Assembly: GCF_030731085.1 (NCBI RefSeq)
Contig: NZ_JASNFN010000011.1
Span: 124,001-188,000 of the forward strand
DNA length: 64,000 bases
Reading direction: 5' to 3'
DNA from: Blastococcus carthaginiensis
GTDB lineage: Bacteria; Actinomycetota; Actinomycetes; Mycobacteriales; Geodermatophilaceae
Part shown: positions 1 through 8,990 of the stretch, in pieces
How the letters are laid out: the number at the start of each line of letters is the position of its first letter
How positions within the stretch are numbered: position 1 is the first letter of the stretch
The notes under the pieces: generated by a model
Database searches by the model: none
What the model saw: only the letters and a program-made list of their open reading frames with translations
Told to the model about the DNA's origin: nothing
Made by a program: the position numbers and the translations under genes

Positions 1-1356
1 GACGTCGCGCCGGTCGCCGCCGCGGGTGACCATGCGGACGGTCGGCGGCAGCGCGGCGGGATCCGCCGGCACGCTGCCGCGCAGGACGTCCTCCAGCACC
101 ACGCCGTCGTCGGCGTCGACCAGGTCGGCCAGCCGGCGGCCGGTGAGCTCCCGCTCGGACCACCCGAGCTGGCTGTGCACCGCGCCGGAGACCCAGTGCA
201 CCCGGCCGTCGTCGTCCAGGACGACGGTGACGTCCTCGGCGCTGGCGGCCAGCGCCCGGAAGTACGCCTCCGTCTGCGCCAGCCGGCGGGTCAACCGCGC
301 GTCGTCGGCGGCCCAGAGCAGCCCGCGCACCGACATCAGCAGGACGAGCAGGACGACCAGCCCCTGCTCGAGGAGCGTGAACGCGTGCCCGGCGCTGAGC
401 AGCGCCACCACGACGCCGGCCACGCCGTAGCTGGTGGGGTGGCCCAGGACCACAGCGAGCAGCGCGGGAACCGCGGGTTCCCCGGCACCCGTGACCGGCT
501 GGCCGGGGTCCTCGTCGACGGCGCGCACGGCGGCGGCCAGCATGCCCGACCACGCCACCACCGTCAGCACACCGGAGGCGGCGTCGCCCACCACGTTGGC
601 GAGCGCACCCGCGATCGCGACGACGACCAGGGCGACCATCGTGACCAGCAGCCAGACGGCCGACCGCCGGCGCACCCGCGGTACGCGCGAGACGGCCATC
701 AGGGCCACGCCGCAGAGCAGCGCGCCCGAGACGGGGTAGCCGACGGCCAGCAGCGTGTCGACCGGACCGCGGCGGCCGGCGACGGCGTCCGAGAGCACCA
801 GCGAGCCGACCAGCACCAGCGCCACGAGCACGACCGCGCCGTCGAGGAGCTCGCGCACACCCGGCCGGCGACCGGCGCGGGGCGGCAGGAGCGACAGGCA
901 GCTCGCGACCGCGAGGGGGACGGCGAGGACCTGCGGCACGTGTGCCCAGATGCTCTGCGCGTGCGCACCGCCGGGGTCGACGACCGACACGAGCTGTCCG
1001 CAGACCAGCAGGGCGGCGACGAGGGCGAGGGCGCGCCAGGGCCGGCGCGACCGGCGGTCGAGCCGGTTGCCGTGCCGGACGACGACCCCCGCCGCGACCG
1101 CGGACGAGAGCGCCAGCAGCAGCGGGGTGGTCCGGTGCGCGAGGGGGCCGGACAGCAGCTGGACCGCCACGGTCAGCGCGGCCAGCAGCCCGAGGACCGC
1201 GAACGCCGTGGCCGACTCCCGCCGGCACCGGGCGTCCTCGCGTGCGGCCGGGACCTGCACCGCGACCGGCAGCCGCGGGGCAGGGCGGAGCCACGGGTGC
1301 GACGGCACGAACACGTGCCTGCCACCGGGCTGCTCGGGCCACGTGCTCACGACCAC
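1..1356 (-). CDS. Integral-membrane PAS sensor protein, partial (C-terminus outside window)
   Basis: The frame is open from the left window edge to a GTG at 1356 (or 1350), giving 452 visible residues with no stop. A short hydrophilic N-terminus is followed by about nine or ten hydrophobic segments (roughly residues 45-340), each alternating with Arg-rich loops. A short linker (DDARLTRRLAQTEAYFRAL) then leads into a PAS domain that starts near residue 355 (LDDDGRVHWVSGAV, then GWSERELTGR). The output domain lies beyond the window. In relatives this arrangement usually ends in GGDEF, EAL or histidine-kinase modules, but that is inference. The gene lies 65 bp downstream of ilvD on the same strand. 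The start choice is uncertain; the PAS fold and membrane topology are clear. Confidence 0.72.
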   Translation of the reverse strand, partial: MVVSTWPEQPGGRHVFVPSHPWLRPAPRLPVAVQVPAAREDARCRRESATAFAVLGLLAALTVAVQLLSGPLAHRTTPLLLALSSAVAAGVVVRHGNRLDRRSRRPWRALALVAALLVCGQLVSVVDPGGAHAQSIWAHVPQVLAVPLAVASCLSLLPPRAGRRPGVRELLDGAVVLVALVLVGSLVLSDAVAGRRGPVDTLLAVGYPVSGALLCGVALMAVSRVPRVRRRSAVWLLVTMVALVVVAIAGALANVVGDAASGVLTVVAWSGMLAAAVRAVDEDPGQPVTGAGEPAVPALLAVVLGHPTSYGVAGVVVALLSAGHAFTLLEQGLVVLLVLLMSVRGLLWAADDARLTRRLAQTEAYFRALAASAEDVTVVLDDDGRVHWVSGAVHSQLGWSERELTGRRLADLVDADDGVVLEDVLRGSVPADPAALPPTVRMVTRGGDRRDV

Positions 1357-1420
1357 CGGATCGGCACCGGGGCGGTCCCGCTGAGCCGGTACCGCCCCGG
1401 TGTCACCCCGTCGGGGGGGG

Positions 1421-3145
1421 TCAGCCGCAGATGGCGCCCTGCGCCGCCGACCCGACCAGCTTGGCGTACTTGCCGAGCACGCCGGTGGTGTACCGCGGCG
1501 GGAGCGGCGCCCAGCCCTCGGCCCGGCGGGCCAGCTCGTCGGCGTCGACCAGCAGGTCGAGGGTGCGGGTGGTCAGGTCCAGCCGGATCCGGTCGCCGTC
1601 GCGCACGAAGGCGATCGGGCCGCCGTCGGTGGCCTCGGGGGCGACGTGGCCGATGCACAGGCCCGTGGTGCCGCCGGAGAACCGGCCGTCGGTGAGCAGC
1701 AGGACGTCCTTGCCGAGGCCGGCGCCCTTGATGGCGCCGGTGACCGCGAGCATCTCGCGCATCCCCGGGCCGCCCCGCGGGCCCTCGTAGCGGATGACGA
1801 CGACGTCACCGGGCTGCAGCGTGCCGTCGGTGACGGCGTCCATGGCCCCCTGCTCGCCGTCGAAGACCCGGGCGGTGCCCTCGAAGACGTCGGCGTCGAA
1901 GCCGGCCGACTTCACCACGGCGCCCTCGGGTGCCAGCGAACCGCGCAGGATGCTCAGCCCCCCGGTGCGGTGGATCGGGTCGTTCATGGCGTGCACGATC
2001 GTGCCGTCGAGGTCCGGCGGGGCGATCTCGGCCAGGTTCTCGGCCATCGTCTTCCCGGTCACGGTGAGCGCGTCCCCGTGCAGGAGCCCGGCGTCGAGCA
2101 GCGCGCGCAGGACGACCGGCACGCCACCGACCCGGTCGACGTCGGTCATGACGTACTTGCCGAAGGGCTTCACGTCCGCGAGGTGCGGCGTCCGGTCGCC
2201 GATGCGGTTGAAGTCGTCGAGGGTCAGCTCGACCTGGGCCTCGTGCGCCATGGCGAGCAGGTGCAGCACCGCGTTGGTCGAGCCGCCCAGCGCCATGACG
2301 ACGGTGATGGCGTTCTCGAAGGCCTCGCGGGTCATGATCTGCCGCGCGGTGATCCCCTTGCGCAGCAGGTTGACCACCGCCTCGCCGGAGGCGACCGCGT
2401 ACGCGTCGCGCCGGCTGTCGGGGGCGGGCGGCGCGGCGCTGCCGGGGAGGGCCATGCCGATCGCCTCGGCGACGCTGGCCATCGTGTTGGCGGTGTACAT
2501 GCCGCCGCAGGAGCCCATGCCCGGGCAGGCGGCCTTCTCGATCGCGTCGAGCTCGTCCTGGGTGATCAGCCCGCGGGCGCACGCGCCGACGCCTTCGAAG
2601 ACGTCGATGATCGTCAGGTCCCGGTCGCCGAGCTTGCCCGGCAGCGTGGAACCCGAGTACAGGAAGACGCTGGCCAGGTCCAGCCGCGCGGCGGCCATGA
2701 GCATGCCGGGCAGCGACTTGTCGCAGCCCGCGAGCAGGACCGAGCCGTCCAGCCGCTCGGCGAACATGACGGTCTCGACCGAGTCGGCGATCACCTCGCG
2801 GGAGACCAGCGAGGCGCGCATGCCCTCGTGACCCATGGAGATGCCGTCGGACACCGAGATCGTGCCGAACTCCAGCGGGAACCCGCCGGCGGCGTGCACG
2901 CCCTCCTTGGCCCGCTTGGCCAGCCGGTCCAGCGACAGATTGCACGGGGTGATCTCGTTCCACGACGAGGCGACGCCGATCTGCGGCTTGGCGAAATCGT
3001 CGTCGCCCATGCCCACCGCCCGGAGCATCGCGCGCGCCGGGGCCTTCGCCAGCCCGTCGGTCACCTCGTGGCTGCGGGGCTTGAGCGGGCTGTGGGTCGC
3101 GCCCGCGGGCTCGTTTCCGGGGATGAGGTCCTCGCCGATCGTCAC
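1421..3145 (-). CDS. ilvD: Dihydroxy-acid dehydratase
   Basis: Iron-sulfur enzyme that dehydrates 2,3-dihydroxy-isovalerate and 2,3-dihydroxy-3-methylvalerate in valine/isoleucine synthesis, in the cytoplasm. The 574-residue product has the IlvD/Edd hallmarks: KPRSHEVTDG near the N-terminus and three cluster-type cysteines at about 68 (TPCNLSL), 141 (GCDKSLPG) and 213 (GSCGGMYTANTM). The C-terminal half carries GGSTNAVLHL and a GRFSGGTTG loop. The frame stays open well upstream, but family alignment begins at the GTG at 3145. A TACCAT box eight bases before it fits a leaderless transcript, so the longer reading was rejected. Single gene; the divergent neighbour starts about 60 bp away. Confidence 0.96.
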   Translation of the reverse strand: MTIGEDLIPGNEPAGATHSPLKPRSHEVTDGLAKAPARAMLRAVGMGDDDFAKPQIGVASSWNEITPCNLSLDRLAKRAKEGVHAAGGFPLEFGTISVSDGISMGHEGMRASLVSREVIADSVETVMFAERLDGSVLLAGCDKSLPGMLMAAARLDLASVFLYSGSTLPGKLGDRDLTIIDVFEGVGACARGLITQDELDAIEKAACPGMGSCGGMYTANTMASVAEAIGMALPGSAAPPAPDSRRDAYAVASGEAVVNLLRKGITARQIMTREAFENAITVVMALGGSTNAVLHLLAMAHEAQVELTLDDFNRIGDRTPHLADVKPFGKYVMTDVDRVGGVPVVLRALLDAGLLHGDALTVTGKTMAENLAEIAPPDLDGTIVHAMNDPIHRTGGLSILRGSLAPEGAVVKSAGFDADVFEGTARVFDGEQGAMDAVTDGTLQPGDVVVIRYEGPRGGPGMREMLAVTGAIKGAGLGKDVLLLTDGRFSGGTTGLCIGHVAPEATDGGPIAFVRDGDRIRLDLTTRTLDLLVDADELARRAEGWAPLPPRYTTGVLGKYAKLVGSAAQGAICG

Positions 3146-3153
3146 GAGCGGGG

Positions 3154-3159
3154 ATGGTA
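3154..3159 (-). promoter_or_regulatory. Leaderless-type -10 box of ilvD
   Basis: On the minus strand TACCAT ends eight bases before the GTG start of ilvD. This spacing is typical of actinobacterial leaderless promoters and supports the chosen start. Confidence 0.5.
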
Positions 3160-3208
3160 GGCCCGTCCCCCGACGGGCTGCGGGGCGCGGGTGGGAGGAT
3201 CGCCCTCC

Positions 3209-3595
3209 GTGACGCCTCCCGCCCGCTTCCGGATGAACCGGAGCGCGCTGCTGCCCGTGATCATCCTGGCCCTCTGCGTCCTCCCCACCGCCCTGGTCAG
3301 CCCGTGGACCCTCCTGCTCCTGGTGATCCCGGCCGTGGTGGCCGCGTGGGTGCTGCGGACCGGGGTCGACGTCGGCGACGACGGGATCACCGCCCGCTCG
3401 CTGCTGGGTTCCCGCACCGTGGCCTGGTCGGAGCTCTCCCGCCTCCGGCTGGGCGGGCGCGGCGACGTGTGGCTGGGAACGACGGGCGGGACCGAGGTGC
3501 GGCTGCCGGTGCTCCGGGTGCGCGACCTGCCCCGCCTGGCCGCCGCCTCGGGCGGGCGCCTCGCCGACCCCTCCGCCCGCCCGGCGGATCAGTAG
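3209..3595 (+). CDS. Small membrane protein with PH-like domain
   Basis: About 128 residues. Two closely spaced hydrophobic helices (around residues 10-45, rich in Leu/Val/Ile) form a membrane hairpin. A beta-rich segment follows (TGVDVGDDGITARSLLGSRT, then VAWSELSRLRLG) that matches the pattern of short actinobacterial bacterial-PH-domain proteins. Function is unknown; related proteins are inner-membrane with a cytoplasmic PH fold. Two in-frame GTG codons (3191 and 3209) are possible; the second gives the N-terminus usual for the family. The 3' end overlaps the convergent dehydrogenase gene by 7 bp. Confidence 0.75.
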   Translation: MTPPARFRMNRSALLPVIILALCVLPTALVSPWTLLLLVIPAVVAAWVLRTGVDVGDDGITARSLLGSRTVAWSELSRLRLGGRGDVWLGTTGGTEVRLPVLRVRDLPRLAAASGGRLADPSARPADQ

Positions 3596-4527
3596 TCGCC
3601 GACGACGTTCGCCAGCGGCTGCCCCGCGAGGATGCGGCCGATCTGCTCGGTGACCGCCGCCGTCGCCCGCTCCCACGTCTCGGGCACCTCACCGCCGATG
3701 TGCGGGGTGAGCAGCAGGTTCGGCGCGCACCACAGCGGATGCCCCTCCGGGAGCGGCTCGGGATCGGTGACGTCGACCGCCGCGCGCAGCCGGCCCGAGG
3801 TGAGCTCGGCCAGCAGCGCCCCGGTGTCGACGACCGGACCGCGGGCGGCGTTGACCAGCAGCGCGCCGTCGGGCAGGGCGGTCAGGAAGCGCGCGTCGAC
3901 CATCCCGGTGGTCTCGGGCGTCAGGGGCACGAGCAGCACGACGACGTCGGCCTCGGGCAGCAGCTGGGGCAGCTCCGACATGGTGCGCACCCCCTCCCGC
4001 GGGCGGCGCGCGACGTAGGTGAGCCGCACGTCGAACCCGGCGAGCATGCGGCCCACCGTGGTCGCGATGTCACCGGCGCCGATCACCAGCACCCGGGCGC
4101 CGACCAGCGACCGGTGCGTGGTGAACGACCACCGGCGGGCCTCGTGCTCGCGGACGAAGAAGGGCAGCCCGCGCTGGGCGGCGAGCGTCGCCGCCATGAC
4201 CCACTCCGCGGTGGCCGGGGTGTGCGCGCCGCGGGCATTGCACAGCACGACGCCCTCGGGCATCCGCCCCGCGAACCCCTCGGCGCCGGCACTGGTCAGC
4301 TGCACCAGCCGCAGGCGTGGCAGCGCCTCGAGCAGACCCTCCGGCGCGGTCCGTGTCGAGGGCACCCAGACCTGGGCCTGCGCGGCCTCCCCGTGGGGTA
4401 GTTCGTCCTCCGGCTTCCAGCTGCGCGCCCGCACCCGCGGGGACAGCTCCTCCACCGCCTCGGCCAGCCGCCGGGACGGGACCAGCACGTGCAGCGTCTC
4501 GTCCGCCGCCAGCTCCAGGGTCGTCAC
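3589..4527 (-). CDS. D-isomer-specific 2-hydroxyacid dehydrogenase family protein
   Basis: A 312-residue NAD(P)-dependent oxidoreductase of the D-2-hydroxyacid dehydrogenase family, which reduces 2-keto acids. The Rossmann motif VLVIGAGDIATTVGRML lies near residue 145. The catalytic Arg is in LLVNAARGPVVDT, the acidic partner in AAVDVTDPEPLP, and the catalytic His in LLLTPHIGG near the C-terminus. The length is typical of the short glyoxylate/hydroxypyruvate reductase-like branch. The substrate cannot be read from the sequence. It converges on the PH-domain gene with a 7-bp overlap and starts about 75 bp from the divergent sugar-dehydrogenase gene. Confidence 0.88.
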   Translation of the reverse strand: MTTLELAADETLHVLVPSRRLAEAVEELSPRVRARSWKPEDELPHGEAAQAQVWVPSTRTAPEGLLEALPRLRLVQLTSAGAEGFAGRMPEGVVLCNARGAHTPATAEWVMAATLAAQRGLPFFVREHEARRWSFTTHRSLVGARVLVIGAGDIATTVGRMLAGFDVRLTYVARRPREGVRTMSELPQLLPEADVVVLLVPLTPETTGMVDARFLTALPDGALLVNAARGPVVDTGALLAELTSGRLRAAVDVTDPEPLPEGHPLWCAPNLLLTPHIGGEVPETWERATAAVTEQIGRILAGQPLANVVGDY

Positions 4528-4587
4528 CGCTTCACGCTAGCCAGCAGCGCGCCCGCGTGCGCACCCCGGCCGCGCGTCCGCCGCACG

Positions 4588-4593
4588 TACTCT
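4588..4593 (+). promoter_or_regulatory. Leaderless-type -10 box
   Basis: TACTCT is followed by seven bases and then the GTG start of the sugar-dehydrogenase lipoprotein at 4601. No Shine-Dalgarno sequence is visible. Confidence 0.5.
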
Positions 4594-4600
4594 GGGCCGG

Positions 4601-5731
4601 GTGAGGCGGACGAGGGCGCGGAGCGCACCGCGCGCGGCCGCCGCGCTGCTCGCCGGCCTGCTGCTGGCCGGCTGCGGCGGTGGCGGCTACGAGCCCGCCG
4701 GCCCCTTCCGCCCGCTGCCGGAGGGCCCTCCGCCGCAGGTCGGCCCGCCCACGGCGACCCTGCCGCCGCCCGCGGACCCCGCGCAGCCCGGCTCGGGCGA
4801 GGAGCAGGGCGACCCCAACGTGGTCGCCAGCGGGCTGAGCGTGCCCACCGGCCTGGTGCTGCTGCCCGACGGCTCGGCCGTCGTCGGCGAGCGGGACACC
4901 GGGCGGCTGCTGCAGGTCTTCCCCGACCGGTCGCCGGCGGTGGAGCTCATGACCGTGCCGGGGCTGGACACCAGCGGCGACGGCGGGCTCCTGGGGCTGG
5001 CGCTCTCCCCCACCTTCCTCGAGGACGGGCTGCTGTTCGCCTACATCACCACGGCGACCGACAACCGGGTGGTGCGCTTCCCGATCGGTGGGACGCCGAA
5101 CCCGGTGCTCACCGGCATCCCGCGCGGCGAGACCGGCAACGGCGGCGCGCTGATGACCGGCGCCGACGGGCACCTCTACATCGGCACCGGCGACACCGGG
5201 GACCCGGCGCTCGCGGCGGACCCGGAGTCGCTGGCCGGCAAGGTGCTGCGCATCGACGTCTTCGGGCGCGCGGTGCAGAGCCTCAGCCCGGTGTACAGCT
5301 GGGGGTACCGCGACGTGACGGCGCTCTGCCAGGACGGCGAGCGGCTGTACGCGACCGACGAGGCGCGCGAGGGCCCCGACGAGGTGGACGTCGTCCAGGA
5401 GGACGGCCCGGGCGTCGCCCTGCTGACGGTCCCGGCCGAGGAGGGCGGGCTGGGCGGCTGCGCGGTGGCGAACGGCACGGTGTTCCTCGGCGCCCTGGAC
5501 GGGCAGCGGGTGCACGTCATCACCCTCGACCAGAACGGCGTCCCGGTCGACGGCGCCGTCGACGAGGTGCTCGGCGGCCGGTACGGCCGGCTGCGCACCG
5601 TCGTCCTCGATGCCGAGGGTGCGCTCTGGGTGACCACGTCCAACCACGACGGCATCGGCTCACCCGCTGAGGACGACGACAAGGTGCTGCGGATCCGCCC
5701 GCCCGGCGGCCAGCCGAACTCGCCGCTGTAG
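4601..5731 (+). CDS. Glucose/sorbosone dehydrogenase-like lipoprotein (six-bladed propeller)
   Basis: A 376-residue exported protein. The N-terminus is basic, then hydrophobic, and ends in a lipobox (LLAGC, Cys about 25), so it should be anchored to the outer face of the membrane. After a Pro-rich spacer comes a GSDH/PQQ-dependent sugar dehydrogenase beta-propeller: LSVPTGLVLLPDGSAVVGER, LDTSGDGGLLGLALSPTF, HLYIGTGDTGDP, LAGKVLRIDVFG. Homologues oxidise sugars with PQQ, but many actinobacterial copies have no proven activity. It stands alone on this strand. The GTG start is supported by the adjacent -10 box and by the signal peptide. Confidence 0.86.
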   Translation: MRRTRARSAPRAAAALLAGLLLAGCGGGGYEPAGPFRPLPEGPPPQVGPPTATLPPPADPAQPGSGEEQGDPNVVASGLSVPTGLVLLPDGSAVVGERDTGRLLQVFPDRSPAVELMTVPGLDTSGDGGLLGLALSPTFLEDGLLFAYITTATDNRVVRFPIGGTPNPVLTGIPRGETGNGGALMTGADGHLYIGTGDTGDPALAADPESLAGKVLRIDVFGRAVQSLSPVYSWGYRDVTALCQDGERLYATDEAREGPDEVDVVQEDGPGVALLTVPAEEGGLGGCAVANGTVFLGALDGQRVHVITLDQNGVPVDGAVDEVLGGRYGRLRTVVLDAEGALWVTTSNHDGIGSPAEDDDKVLRIRPPGGQPNSPL

Positions 5732-5734
5732 CAC

Positions 5735-5945
5735 TCAGCGCGTGAACCGGTGGACGACGTGCTGCCGGGAGGTGTCCGGGGTCAGCTCACCCTCCGCGAA
5801 CCAGGTGGTGACCGCCCGCCGCCAGCGCCCGCCAGGGGGCCTCGTCGGCCGCCACCACCGGGACCAGGGTCTCGGCCGGCCAACGCGCCAGCAGCGGCCG
5901 GTCGGCGCGCCGCAGCGGCCGCAGCTCGACCTCGGGCAGCTCCAC
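5735..5945 (-). pseudogene. Small gene behind gatB, apparently broken by a one-base frameshift
   Basis: A GTG at 5945, ten bases after the gatB stop, opens a frame reading VELPEVELRPLRRADRPLLA and then WPAETLVPVVAADEAPWRAL; it stops at about 5790. At the end of that stretch the next frame continues with equally gene-like sequence, AVTTWFAEGELTPDTSRQHV, to a stop at 5735. Skipping a single G within a GC-rich run (about 5810-5815) joins the two into a product of about 68 residues. The family is not recognised; the N-terminal half faintly recalls the first strand and helix of GNAT proteins. A sequencing error or a real frameshift are both possible. Confidence 0.4.
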
Positions 5946-5955
5946 GCCGCCCAGG

Positions 5956-7455
5956 CTAGGAGCCGATCAGCCGCTCCTCGAGCATCCGCTTCACGGTCGC
6001 GGCGTCGGCCTTGCCGCGGGTGGTCTTCATGACCGCGCCGACCAGCGCGCCGATCGCCTGCACCTTGCCGCCGCGCACCTTCTCCGCGACATCGGGGTTG
6101 CCCTCGATGGCGGCGTCGACCGCGGCGACGAGCTCGTCGGACTCCCCCATGATGGCCAGGCCGCGGGACTCGACGACCGCCGCCGGATCGCCCTCGCCGG
6201 CGAGCACGCCGTCCAGGGCCTGCCGGGCGAGCTGGTCGTTCACCGTGCCCGCCTGCACCAGGCCCGCCAGCTCGGCGACCTGCCGCGGCGTGACCGGCAG
6301 CTCCGCGAGGTCCACGCCGGCGTCGTTGGCCCGGCGGGCCAGCTCGCCCAGCCACCACTTGCGGGCGTCGGCCGGCGAGGCGCCGGCGGCGACGGTCTCG
6401 CTCACCAGGCCGAGGGCGCCGGCGTTGACCAGCCACGCCATCTCGGTGGCCGAGAGCCCCCACTCCTCCTGCAGCCGCGCCCGGCGGGCCGCGGGCAGCT
6501 CGGGCAGCGCGGCCCGGAGCTTCTCGATCCACTCCTCGTCCGGCGCGAGCGGCACGAGGTCGGGCTCGGGGAAGTACCGGTAGTCGGTCGCCTCCTCCTT
6601 GCTGCGGCCCTCCGACGTGCTGCCGGTGTCCTCGTGGAAGTGCCGGGTCTCCTGCACCACGCGCTGACCGGCGTCCAGGACGGCGGCCTGGCGGCGCATC
6701 TCGAAGCGCACCGAGCGCTCCACCGAGCGCAGCGAGTTCACGTTCTTGGTCTCGGTGCGGGTGCCCCACTCCAGGCTGCCGATCGGCGCCAGCGAGGTGT
6801 TCACGTCCGAGCGCAGGTTGCCCTGCTCCATCCGGACCTCGGACACGCCGAGCGCCAGCAGGATCTCCCGCAGCTCGGTGACGTAGGCCTTCGCGACCTC
6901 GGGCGCCTTGGCCCCGGTCCCCGGGATCGGGCGGGTCACGATCTCGACCAGCGGGATGCCGGCGCGGTTGTAGTCGACCAGCGAGTGGTCGGCGCCGTGG
7001 ATGCGCCCGGTGGCACCACCGACGTGCAGGTTCTTGCCGGTGTCCTCCTCGATGTGCACCCGCTCGATCTCGACGCGGTAGGTCTCGCCGTCGACCTCGA
7101 CGTCCAGGTGCCCGGCCGTGCACAGCGGCTCGTCGTACTGGCTGGTCTGGAAGCCCTTGGGGATGTCCGGGTAGAAGTAGTTCTTCCGGGCGAACCGCGA
7201 CCACGACGCGATCCGGCAGCCCAGCGCCAGGCCGATGCGGATGGTCGACTCGATGGCGTCGGCGTTGACCACCGGCAGCGAGCCGGGCAGCCCCAGGCAG
7301 ACCGGGCAGGTCTGGGTGTTGGGCTCGGCGCCGAAGGTGGTCGAGCAACCGCAGAACATCTTCGACGCGGTGCCCAGCTCGACGTGGGTCTCCAGGCCGA
7401 TGACCGGCTCGTAGCGGGTCAGGACCTCGTCGTAGTCCACGAGGGTGTCGGTCAT
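5956..7455 (-). CDS. gatB: Asp-tRNA(Asn)/Glu-tRNA(Gln) amidotransferase subunit B
   Basis: Subunit that binds the mischarged tRNA and phosphorylates its side chain in the GatCAB complex, which makes Gln-tRNA(Gln) and/or Asn-tRNA(Asn). The 499 residues contain the GatB signature YEPVIGLETHVEL near residue 15, a CxC...C-type segment (MFCGCSTTFG, TQTCPVCLGLPG), the kinase-like core (YFYPDIPKGFQTSQYDEPL) and a C-terminal GatB/YqeY domain. The start ATG overlaps the gatA stop as ATGA, which indicates translational coupling. It is the last gene of gatCAB. Confidence 0.97.
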   Translation of the reverse strand: MTDTLVDYDEVLTRYEPVIGLETHVELGTASKMFCGCSTTFGAEPNTQTCPVCLGLPGSLPVVNADAIESTIRIGLALGCRIASWSRFARKNYFYPDIPKGFQTSQYDEPLCTAGHLDVEVDGETYRVEIERVHIEEDTGKNLHVGGATGRIHGADHSLVDYNRAGIPLVEIVTRPIPGTGAKAPEVAKAYVTELREILLALGVSEVRMEQGNLRSDVNTSLAPIGSLEWGTRTETKNVNSLRSVERSVRFEMRRQAAVLDAGQRVVQETRHFHEDTGSTSEGRSKEEATDYRYFPEPDLVPLAPDEEWIEKLRAALPELPAARRARLQEEWGLSATEMAWLVNAGALGLVSETVAAGASPADARKWWLGELARRANDAGVDLAELPVTPRQVAELAGLVQAGTVNDQLARQALDGVLAGEGDPAAVVESRGLAIMGESDELVAAVDAAIEGNPDVAEKVRGGKVQAIGALVGAVMKTTRGKADAATVKRMLEERLIGS

Positions 7456-8990
7456 GAGGGGGCGTTCTCCTTCGAGCCGATCCCGGCCAGCAGCGCGTGC
7501 CCGCGGGCGGCGTCCTGCGCGGCCTCCAGCGCGGCCGCGACCCGGTAGCAGCGGTCGTCGGCCAGGGCCGGCGCCATGATCTGGAAGCCGACGGGCAGAC
7601 CCTCGGAGAGCCCGCACGGCACCGAGATGGCCGGGATGCCCGCAAGGCTGGCCGGCAGCGTGCACAGGTCGGCGGCGTACATGGCGATCGGGTCGTCCAC
7701 GCGGGCGCCGATCGACCAGGCCACCGTCGGGCTGGTCGGGCTGACCAGCACGTCGACGTCGTCCCAGGCGGTGGTGAAGTCGCGCGTGATCAGGGTGCGG
7801 ACCTTCTGCGCCTGCCCGTAGTAGGCCTCGTAGTAGCCGCTGGACAGCGCGTAGGTGCCGAGGATGATGCGGCGCTTCACCTCGGGGCCGAAGCCCTGCT
7901 CGCGCGTCAGCGCCATGACCTCGTCGAGGTCGCGGCTGCCGTCGTCGCCGACCCGCAGGCCGTACCGGACGCCGTCGAAGCGGGCCAGGTTGGACGACGC
8001 CTCGCTCGGCGCGATGAGGTAGTAGGCCGGCAGCGCCAGGTCGAACGCCGGGCAGGAGACCTGCCGGACCTCGGCGCCCATGCCTTCCAGCAGCGCGACC
8101 GCCTCGGCGACGCGCGCCAGCACCCCGGGCTCGTACCCGTCGGTGTGGCCCTCCCCGCCCAGCTCGGTGACGACGCCGACCCGCAGGCCGGCCAGGTCGC
8201 CCCCGGCGCCGCGGCGGGCGGCCTCGGCCAGCACGGGCACCGGCGCGTCGATGCTCGTCGAGTCCAACGGGTCGTGCCCGGCGATCGCCTCGTGCAGCAG
8301 CGCGGCGTCCAGCACCGTGCGCGTCATGGGGCCGGCCTGGTCGAGGCTGGAGGAGAACGCGATGAGCCCGTAGCGGGAGACCGAACCGTAGGTCGGCTTG
8401 TGGCCGACCAGGCCGGTGACGGCGGCGGGCTGGCGGATCGACCCGCCGGTGTCCGTGCCGATCGCCCACGGGGCGAGCCCGGCGGCGACCGCGGCCGAGG
8501 AGCCACCCGACGAGCCGCCCGGGATGCGGTCGGTGTCCCACGGGTTGCGGGTGACCCGGTAGGCGGAGTTCTCGGTGGAGGAGCCCATCGCGAACTCGTC
8601 CATGTTGGTCTTGCCGAGCAGCACCGTGCCGGCGGCCTTCAGGCGGGCGGCGAGGGTGGCGTCGTACGGCGGCCGCCAGCCCTCAAGGATCTTGGAGCCG
8701 CTGGTCGTGGGCACGCCCTCGGTGACGACGACGTCCTTCAGCGCGAGCGGGACGCCGGCCAGCGGGCCGAGCTCCTCGCCCTGCGCGCGGGCGGCGTCGA
8801 TCGCCTCCGCAGACTCCATCGCGGCCCCGGCGTCGACGTGCAGGTAGGCGCCGATCGTCTCGTCGGCCGCGGCGATGCGGTCGAGGTAGGCCCGGGTCAC
8901 CTCGACCGAGCTGAGCTCACCGGCCCGCAGCGCCTCGCCGAGCGCGGCGGCGCTGGTGGTGGTGATGTCCGTGGCGGTCACGTCGCTCAC
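7452..8990 (-). CDS. gatA: Asp-tRNA(Asn)/Glu-tRNA(Gln) amidotransferase subunit A
   Basis: Amidase-signature subunit that releases ammonia from glutamine for tRNA-dependent amidation. It has 512 residues. The Ser-cisSer-Lys triad is visible as Lys85 (LALKDVV), Ser160 within GGSSGGSSAAVAAG, and Ser184 in GTDTGGSIRQPA. The family DEFAMGSSTENSAY segment precedes the Ser-rich loop. The gene overlaps gatC upstream (GTGA) and gatB downstream (ATGA), so the three subunits should be made in equal amounts from one transcript. Confidence 0.97.
   Translation of the reverse strand: MSDVTATDITTTSAAALGEALRAGELSSVEVTRAYLDRIAAADETIGAYLHVDAGAAMESAEAIDAARAQGEELGPLAGVPLALKDVVVTEGVPTTSGSKILEGWRPPYDATLAARLKAAGTVLLGKTNMDEFAMGSSTENSAYRVTRNPWDTDRIPGGSSGGSSAAVAAGLAPWAIGTDTGGSIRQPAAVTGLVGHKPTYGSVSRYGLIAFSSSLDQAGPMTRTVLDAALLHEAIAGHDPLDSTSIDAPVPVLAEAARRGAGGDLAGLRVGVVTELGGEGHTDGYEPGVLARVAEAVALLEGMGAEVRQVSCPAFDLALPAYYLIAPSEASSNLARFDGVRYGLRVGDDGSRDLDEVMALTREQGFGPEVKRRIILGTYALSSGYYEAYYGQAQKVRTLITRDFTTAWDDVDVLVSPTSPTVAWSIGARVDDPIAMYAADLCTLPASLAGIPAISVPCGLSEGLPVGFQIMAPALADDRCYRVAAALEAAQDAARGHALLAGIGSKENAPS

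Noticed and set aside
3146..3676. N-terminal extension of ilvD up to 3676
   Set aside because: The extra residues are Gly/Arg/His-rich, overlap the plus-strand PH-domain gene, and family homology begins at the GTG at 3145.
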